Source: Gordonia hydrophobica NBRC 16057
GTDB taxonomy: Bacteria > Actinomycetota > Actinomycetes > Mycobacteriales > Mycobacteriaceae
Length of the DNA: 64,000 bases
Direction of reading: 5' to 3'
Assembly: GCF_001592365.1 (NCBI RefSeq)
Contig: NZ_BCWU01000010.1
Location: 62,001 to 126,000 of the forward strand
Below, piece by piece: positions 59,781 through 64,000 of this stretch. Every line of letters begins with the position of its first letter. Positions within the stretch are counted from its first letter, which is position 1. The position numbers were made by a program, and so were the translations under genes. Below the pieces are notes generated by a model. It did no database searches, had not been told where the DNA came from, and saw only the letters and a list, made by a program, of their open reading frames with translations.

Positions 59781-60537
59781 CTCGACACTGGCTGACACAG
59801 CCGACCATTCGACCGCCCCCGGGTCTGCAGCAGTCCCGATTCTGGACTGCCAGAACCTATCTGCCGGTTATGGACCGGTCCGAGTGGTGCGCGACGTCAA
59901 CTTCGCGCTCCAGGCGGGTTCCGTCCTTGCGGTCCTCGGCCCGAACGGTGCCGGCAAATCCACCTTGATGAATACCCTCGCCGGGCTCTTGCCGCGCAAG
60001 GGTGGCCATGTCGTCGTGGAGGGCAAGTCGTTGCGGAATGGTCGTCCAGCGGAAGCCAACCGGCATGGACTGATTCTGGTTCCCGACGACCGTGCCCTGT
60101 TCACATCGATGACTGTGCGGGAGAACTTGTCGATCGCGAAACGATCCGGCGGACTCAGCCTGGACGGTGCGATCGACATGTTCCCGGCACTGGGCAAACG
60201 CATCAAAGTGAACGCCGGCGCGCTGTCGGGTGGTGAGCAGCAGATGCTCGCGGTCGCCCGAGCACTGGTACAGAACCCGCGAGTGCTGCTGATCGACGAG
60301 ATGAGCATGGGGCTCGCTCCGGTCATCGTCGAGGAGTTGCTACCGATAGTCCGGCGCATCGCCGATGAGACCGACGCCGTTGTAGTGCTGGTGGAACAAC
60401 ACGTTCAACTTGCTCTCGAGGTCGCTGACGAGGCCCTGGTGATCGTGCACGGCGGGGTCCGGCTCAGCGGCCCCGCAGACGAGCTGGCGAAGAATCCCGA
60501 GCTGCTGGAGCAGGCCTACCTCGGTGATGCCGTCTGA
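59773..60537 (+). CDS. LivF-type ATP-binding protein of the importer
   Basis: A 254-residue ABC ATPase. Walker A GPNGAGKST (about 56-64), signature ALSGGEQQM, Walker B VLLIDEMSMGLAPVIVEELL and H-loop LVEQH are all present; the DEMSMGLAP stretch is characteristic of LivF rather than LivG. The first 20 residues (Ala/Ser/Asp-rich) extend beyond typical LivF. It starts 8 bases inside the fusion gene, confirming a two-gene unit, and is followed by a terminator. Together the two ATPase domains form the heterodimeric motor. Confidence 0.93.
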   Translation: MADSTLADTADHSTAPGSAAVPILDCQNLSAGYGPVRVVRDVNFALQAGSVLAVLGPNGAGKSTLMNTLAGLLPRKGGHVVVEGKSLRNGRPAEANRHGLILVPDDRALFTSMTVRENLSIAKRSGGLSLDGAIDMFPALGKRIKVNAGALSGGEQQMLAVARALVQNPRVLLIDEMSMGLAPVIVEELLPIVRRIADETDAVVVLVEQHVQLALEVADEALVIVHGGVRLSGPADELAKNPELLEQAYLGDAV

Positions 60538-60553
60538 CACTCATGATCGCCTG

Positions 60554-60586
60554 ACCGGCCGCCTCCGCGCTGCGGAGGCGGCCGGT
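60554..60586 (+). terminator. Rho-independent-like terminator after livF
   Basis: ACCGGCCGCCTCCGC (60554-60568) and GCGGAGGCGGCCGGT (60572-60586) pair perfectly over 15 bases with a 3-base GCT loop and are followed by TTGT. It separates the importer operon from the mce-type region. Confidence 0.9.
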
Positions 60587-60663
60587 TTGTGCGCCCCTAC
60601 GGTCGTTGACCGGGCTTCTGCCGGGCACTTCGGCTCCACGGATGGAGTGCGGCGAGGTGGCGT

Positions 60664-60757
60664 CCGTCCTCGTGCCGAAGCGGTGACGATTCCAGTAACC
60701 GGTTATATCTTTAGCGGATGTGCGGCAGCCGGCCACCGTTGATGGGCGTCGGTGTCG
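60664..60757 (+). repeat. First copy of a ~94-base direct repeat (mce promoter region)
   Basis: Begins CCGTCCTCGTGCCGAAGCGG and is matched at roughly 85% identity by 61191-61284, 527 bases further on. It contains TAACCGGTTA (60696-60705), a perfect palindrome with the AAC-nn-GTT core seen in KstR-type operators. No gene starts right after this copy. Confidence 0.85.
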
Positions 60758-61190
60758 ACGCCGAGGTCGCTGCTCCCACGTGACCGAAGGCAAGAAGTGT
60801 AGGTGCCGCACTGATCTGCCTGACCCCGACGATGCTGCGCCGGCATCTACGCCATGATCACCCACCACGAGCTCTACCGAACCCCGGCGATCACCGCCGC
60901 TTCACGGGAACCCTGGGGACACTCCCATCTGCGGCTGACTACGAATCAGTCCTGATCTCGGAAATCTCTGACGAAGGCGCACTGTATGAGGCAACATGCC
61001 TCATAGGATCGATCGCCGAGACGCTCAGGAGCGTGCTGTCATGACGATAAGCAGGGAACTGCAACCGGGCTACTGCGACTCGGCGCCGATGGTAGAAAGC
61101 CGCACAGCCGGGTGGAAGTGCCAGCGGTACCCAGAGCCGGCATACCGGGTCCGGGTCGACGACACGTACCAACCAACGAGCTGCTAACCG
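60758..61190. other. Stretch between the two repeat copies
   Basis: A 433-base stretch without a gene I can name. One frame open from about 60832 ends ...SEISDEGALYEATCLIGSIA and then TLRSVLS with TGA at 61042-61044, and overlaps (ATGA) a 48-codon frame that has AGGAG upstream (61041-61187). These could be the decayed product of a gene copied together with the promoter repeat. There is no similarity to the Mce-associated gene downstream that I can see. Confidence 0.4.
61041..61187 (+). CDS. Possible 48-residue protein
   Basis: An ATG at 61041 with CAGGAG 10 bases upstream, overlapping the stop of the preceding short frame by ATGA, encodes MTISRELQPGYCDSAPMVES and ends ...VRVDDTYQPTSC. It has three cysteines, one at the very end, and no membrane segment. 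I do not recognise it, and the surrounding region looks like decayed DNA. Confidence 0.25.
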   Translation: MTISRELQPGYCDSAPMVESRTAGWKCQRYPEPAYRVRVDDTYQPTSC

Positions 61191-61284
61191 CCGTCCTCGT
61201 GCCAAAACGGTGACGATTCCAGTAACGGGTTATATGGTTACCGGATATGTTGCAGCCGGCCATCGGTGATGGGCGTCCGTGACG
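61191..61284 (+). repeat. Second copy of the ~94-base direct repeat, before the mce-type operon
   Basis: Begins CCGTCCTCGTGCCAAAACGG. In this copy the central palindrome reads AACGGGTT (61224-61231), so it keeps the AAC-nn-GTT core but loses perfect symmetry. It ends 35 bases before the Mce-associated gene and probably contains the operon's promoter, since TTATAT follows the core in both copies. Confidence 0.85.
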
Positions 61285-61318
61285 GACCAACATTCGACAC
61301 TCGAAGGAGTTGCAGATC

Positions 61319-62038
61319 GTGGTGAGAACCGAGAAGACCATCGACTCGGAGACCGGGAACGATTCGGCGATTGACGAGGACCTGGTTGTAGAGAAGGACG
61401 AGGATTCGGCGGGGGATAAGGAAGGGGCAACCGGCGTTGACGAGTCGACCGACATGCCGAAACGCGAACCCAAGAGCCGTCCGCGGTCGGTTGCACGTGT
61501 GCCGGCGGAGTCTCGGTGGCGAGACCCGCACACCGTCATCATCGCGTTGGTCGTGCTCGCCGTCGCGATGGCGGTGGTGATCGGTGTCCTGTCCTATCTC
61601 TTTGCGGCGGAAAGCGGCACAGTCAGCGACAACGAGGCTGCGGCTGCGGATCGGAACCGTGCGGAGGAGATCGCCCTCGACTACGCGGCCGGTGCGGCCG
61701 AAATGGACTTCCGGGAGTTGAGTGCGTGGCACGAGCGGCTGACAAACGGCACCTCGCCGCAGATGGCGGACAAGTTGACGGAGGCGTCCACTGCGATGGA
61801 GCAGGTGATCACGCCGCTGCAGTGGGTCTCGACGTCCCGTCCGATCGCAGCGAAAGTGCTGTCCGAGGATGACGGTGTCTACACCGTGGCGGCATTCGTC
61901 GGTGTCTTGACCAAGAATGCCCAAGCGCCCGACGGCGTCCAGTCGACGGCGACGTACAACGTGATCATCGATAAGAAACAGGACTGGAAGATCACTGATG
62001 TCGCGGGTATCGACGCCGATGTCACCGGTCCCAAGTGA
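61319..62038 (+). CDS. Mce-associated membrane protein
   Basis: A 239-residue protein with an acidic/basic disordered N-terminus (about 1-70), one transmembrane helix (about 76-98, VIIALVVLAVAMAVVIGVLS) and an extracytoplasmic domain starting with NRAEEIALDYAAGAAEMDFR and ending with a WKITDVAGIDAD strand. This is the layout of the Mas/Mam proteins encoded beside mce operons, thought to stabilise Mce transporter complexes. GTG at 61319 has AAGGAG 9 bases before it; a TTG at 61310 is the alternative. It precedes the YrbE genes, while most mce operons place such genes after mceF. Confidence 0.82.
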   Translation: MVRTEKTIDSETGNDSAIDEDLVVEKDEDSAGDKEGATGVDESTDMPKREPKSRPRSVARVPAESRWRDPHTVIIALVVLAVAMAVVIGVLSYLFAAESGTVSDNEAAAADRNRAEEIALDYAAGAAEMDFRELSAWHERLTNGTSPQMADKLTEASTAMEQVITPLQWVSTSRPIAAKVLSEDDGVYTVAAFVGVLTKNAQAPDGVQSTATYNVIIDKKQDWKITDVAGIDADVTGPK

Positions 62039-62234
62039 GACGAGTAGGACTGCGAGCAGATGCTCGCCCTAGGTATCTATATATAGTTTACTATTTCGCC
62101 GTGAGATCCGGATCACAACCGTTGTTCAACCGCCGGAAGCCGGCGGCCGGTCGTAGGGGATCCATGCCCCATGGCGGGTGGACCGGCCGGATCCGCACAG
62201 CATCGACAGCCGAAACTGCGAGAGGAGGGGACCG

Positions 62235-63113
62235 ATGAGTACTGCGCAGGTGGCCGGCGCGTCGGTCGTTCCGCGGGAGCGAGTCGCTTCACCGCTGGGT
62301 CAGGTACTCGGCAAGATCGGGCGCTACCTGGCAACCGTTCCTCGCGCTTCGCTCGCGACGTTGGGAAGGGCTGCATCGATGTCCGGGCAGGTGGTCCGCT
62401 ATGTGATCACCGATCTGCCGACCGGGCGCGTTTCGATAGCAGAGACGCTCAATCAAGCCTGGTATCTGCTGACCGTCACCATGCTGCCCGCGCTGTTGAT
62501 CGCCTTGCCGTTCGGCACAGAGATCGCCATTCAGGTCGGGGCCATCGTCAACGAAGTGGGCGCGAAGTCACTTGCCGGTGCCGCCAGCGGTATCGGTGTC
62601 ATCTCGCAGGGCGCACCGATCGCGGCCGGCCTGTTGATGGGTGGTGCCGCCTCCTCGGCGATCGCCGCCGATCTCGGTTCTCGGGCCATTCGCGAGGAGA
62701 TCGACGCGATGAAGGTGATGGGGGTTGATCCGATTCGTCGACTGGTCCTGCCACGATTCCTCGCAATCATCCTCATCTCGCCGATTCTGTGCGTGATCAT
62801 CATCGGTGCCGCGGTAGTCTCTGGTTTCTCGCTCGGCGTCATGATCAACGGCGTGATCCCTGGCAGCTTCTGGCAGTCTTTCGGTGCGTTCGCAAGCCCC
62901 ACTGACTTCTACTTCGCCATCGGCAAGACCGTTCTCTTCGGAATGGAGATTGTTCTCATCTCCAGCCTTCGCGGGCTGGAGGCCAAGGGGGGACCGCGCG
63001 GAGTAGCGGATGCGGTCAACGCCTCCGTCGTCCTCGGGTTTATCTCGGTGTTCATCACGAATGTCTTGATCACCCAAGTTCAGGCAATGTTCTTTCCGAC
63101 TCAGGTGGGTTGA
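62235..63113 (+). CDS. YrbE/MlaE-type permease of an Mce transporter (YrbE-A)
   Basis: A 292-residue MlaE-family permease. The N-terminal 60 residues are cytoplasmic; then TEIAIQVGAIVNEVGAKSLA, GAPIAAGLLMGGAASSAIAA and REEIDAMKVMGVDPIRRLVL give the conserved EExDAL-like coupling loop that contacts the MceG ATPase. Five or so helices follow, ending at FFPTQVG. With its partner it forms the membrane core that moves lipids, sterols or other hydrophobic compounds delivered by the Mce proteins. GGAGGGG precedes the ATG. Confidence 0.92.
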   Translation: MSTAQVAGASVVPRERVASPLGQVLGKIGRYLATVPRASLATLGRAASMSGQVVRYVITDLPTGRVSIAETLNQAWYLLTVTMLPALLIALPFGTEIAIQVGAIVNEVGAKSLAGAASGIGVISQGAPIAAGLLMGGAASSAIAADLGSRAIREEIDAMKVMGVDPIRRLVLPRFLAIILISPILCVIIIGAAVVSGFSLGVMINGVIPGSFWQSFGAFASPTDFYFAIGKTVLFGMEIVLISSLRGLEAKGGPRGVADAVNASVVLGFISVFITNVLITQVQAMFFPTQVG

Positions 63114-63116
63114 GGG

Positions 63117-64000
63117 ATGGTCGATTCAGGTAGGTACGAATCCTGGCAGCCGAGTACGTATGCACCTTTTCCGCGGCGGACAATCAATCGGGCTGCACAG
63201 AGGATTCGAACGGCTGAGGAGGGCATAGGCCGGTGGGTGATCTTCACCGTACAGACCCTCTATTACCTGCCGTTGACGGTGCGTCGCTACCGCAAACAGA
63301 CGCTGCGCACAATGAACAGCATGGCGTGGGGGCGTGGGTCGATCATCATCGACGGTGGGGTGATCTCCCTGCTGTTCGTGCTCGGTGTCGCCATAGGTGT
63401 CGCCATCGCGATCGAGGCCTATAACACCTTGAATCTGATTGGGTTCGGTGCGCTCTCCGGAGTCATCGGAGCATTCTTCAATATTCGGGAGATGGCGCCG
63501 ATCATGCTCGGGGTCGGATTCGCCGCGCAAGTGGGTTGCCGGATGACGGCCGAGATCGGATCGATGCGGATCTCCGAGGAGATCGACGCGACGGAGGCGC
63601 TGGGCATCCGGTCCATCGCGTACGTGGTCGGCACGCGGGTGGTCGGCGGACTGATCTGTGTGATCCCCGGATATCTGCTGTCGCTGGCTATCGCCTTCGG
63701 TACGGCGGCACTATTCGTGACTACCTTGAATGACGCGCCCTCAGGAACCTATTACCACTATTTCAGTCAGTTCCTGGACCCGATAGACATAGCGCTGTCG
63801 CTGGTGAAGGCCATCGTATTCTGCGTCGTCATTACCATCGTCCACTGCTACTACGGCTACTTCGCCAGCGGCGGGCCGGAGGGGGTCGGACGCGCCAGTG
63901 GCCGGGCGATCCGAGTAAGCCTGGTCGCGGTGGTGGTGCTGAACCTCGCTATGACGATCGTGCTCTGGGGCCTGCGTCCGACCATTGTCTTCAAGGGATG
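63117..64000 (+). CDS. YrbE/MlaE-type permease (YrbE-B), continues past window edge
   Basis: The second permease starts 4 bases after the first, with GAGGG before the ATG. Reading to the window end gives 294 codons and no stop. Conserved parts are RTMNSMAWGRGSIIIDGGVI near the N-terminus, APIMLGVGFAAQVGCRMTAE, and the coupling loop MRISEEIDATEALGIRSIAY. The last visible residues, LRPTIVFKG, resemble the end of YrbE-B proteins, and the final two bases TG could be the start of a TGA stop, so the gene is probably almost complete. The mceA-F genes should follow. Confidence 0.9.
   Translation, partial: MVDSGRYESWQPSTYAPFPRRTINRAAQRIRTAEEGIGRWVIFTVQTLYYLPLTVRRYRKQTLRTMNSMAWGRGSIIIDGGVISLLFVLGVAIGVAIAIEAYNTLNLIGFGALSGVIGAFFNIREMAPIMLGVGFAAQVGCRMTAEIGSMRISEEIDATEALGIRSIAYVVGTRVVGGLICVIPGYLLSLAIAFGTAALFVTTLNDAPSGTYYHYFSQFLDPIDIALSLVKAIVFCVVITIVHCYYGYFASGGPEGVGRASGRAIRVSLVAVVVLNLAMTIVLWGLRPTIVFKG

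Overview
The window reads as chromosome of a high-GC, mycolic-acid-containing actinomycete (Gordonia, Rhodococcus, Nocardia or a relative; Gordonia is my best guess, from gene content only). The markers are two tandem Emb-type arabinosyltransferases, a CadI protein almost identical in its start to the mycobacterial one, an NmtR/CtpJ pair, F420/flavin LLM oxidoreductases and the beginning of an Mce/YrbE operon. GTG and TTG starts, ATGA start/stop overlaps and long shadow frames are as expected for this GC content.

Layout. (1) 1-23.9 kb, mostly core-like: an NfeD-like membrane protein (cut by the window edge), a LysE-family remnant, a DUF1345 protein, a CopB-type metal ATPase behind a CsoR-like operator, an Old Yellow Enzyme, the two arabinosyltransferases, an AhpD-like protein, a two-gene ABC exporter, an LLM oxidoreductase, dodecin, the divergent nmtR-ctpJ pair, some small proteins, and an MFS exporter divergent from a KmtR-like ArsR protein. 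(2) 21.5-24.4 kb, metalloid resistance: arsR-acr3-arsC with overlapping ends, then cadI divergent from a second ArsR regulator over a duplicated operator. (3) 24.4-31.25 kb, a scrap-yard of mobile DNA and decay: an IS3-family element with 25-bp inverted repeats and a GAT target duplication sits inside a recombinase gene that already carried a frameshift; a MarR regulator has lost its divergent partner to an IS256-family element; that element abuts a truncated ISL3-family transposase; then come remnants of an unknown protein, a GlcD-like FAD oxidase and a thiamine-diphosphate enzyme with at least four frameshifts. (4) 31.3-60.5 kb, a large acyl-CoA catabolic region: MaoC-like and CitE-like proteins, two acyl-CoA dehydrogenase genes (one a 714-residue double-domain FadE34-like protein), an AMP-forming ligase, two CaiB/BaiF CoA transferases, a crotonase, a class III extradiol dioxygenase, a ferredoxin-reductase fusion, three thioesterases, an alpha/beta hydrolase, an SDR, an LLM enzyme, a FAD monooxygenase, two SnoaL-like proteins, one GntR and two TetR regulators, and a branched-chain-amino-acid-type ABC importer whose binding protein (45.6 kb) is 10 kb from its permease/ATPase genes (57.0-60.5 kb). 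(5) 60.6-64.0 kb, the start of an mce-type operon behind a duplicated promoter region: an Mce-associated protein, YrbE-A and YrbE-B (which runs off the end).

How they may work together (inference): region 4 has the parts to import an organic acid, activate it to a CoA thioester, racemise/transfer, dehydrogenate, hydrate, cleave a catecholic ring and release acids by thioesterases, with electrons supplied through the ferredoxin-reductase. The importer of region 4 and the Mce system of region 5 both suggest a poorly soluble or unusual carboxylic substrate; the substrate itself cannot be read from the sequence. The most notable points are the one-polypeptide LivH-LivM-LivG transporter, the substrate-unknown catabolic cluster, the predicted leaderless CopB transcript, the duplicated promoter before the mce operon, and the IS nested in a dead recombinase.
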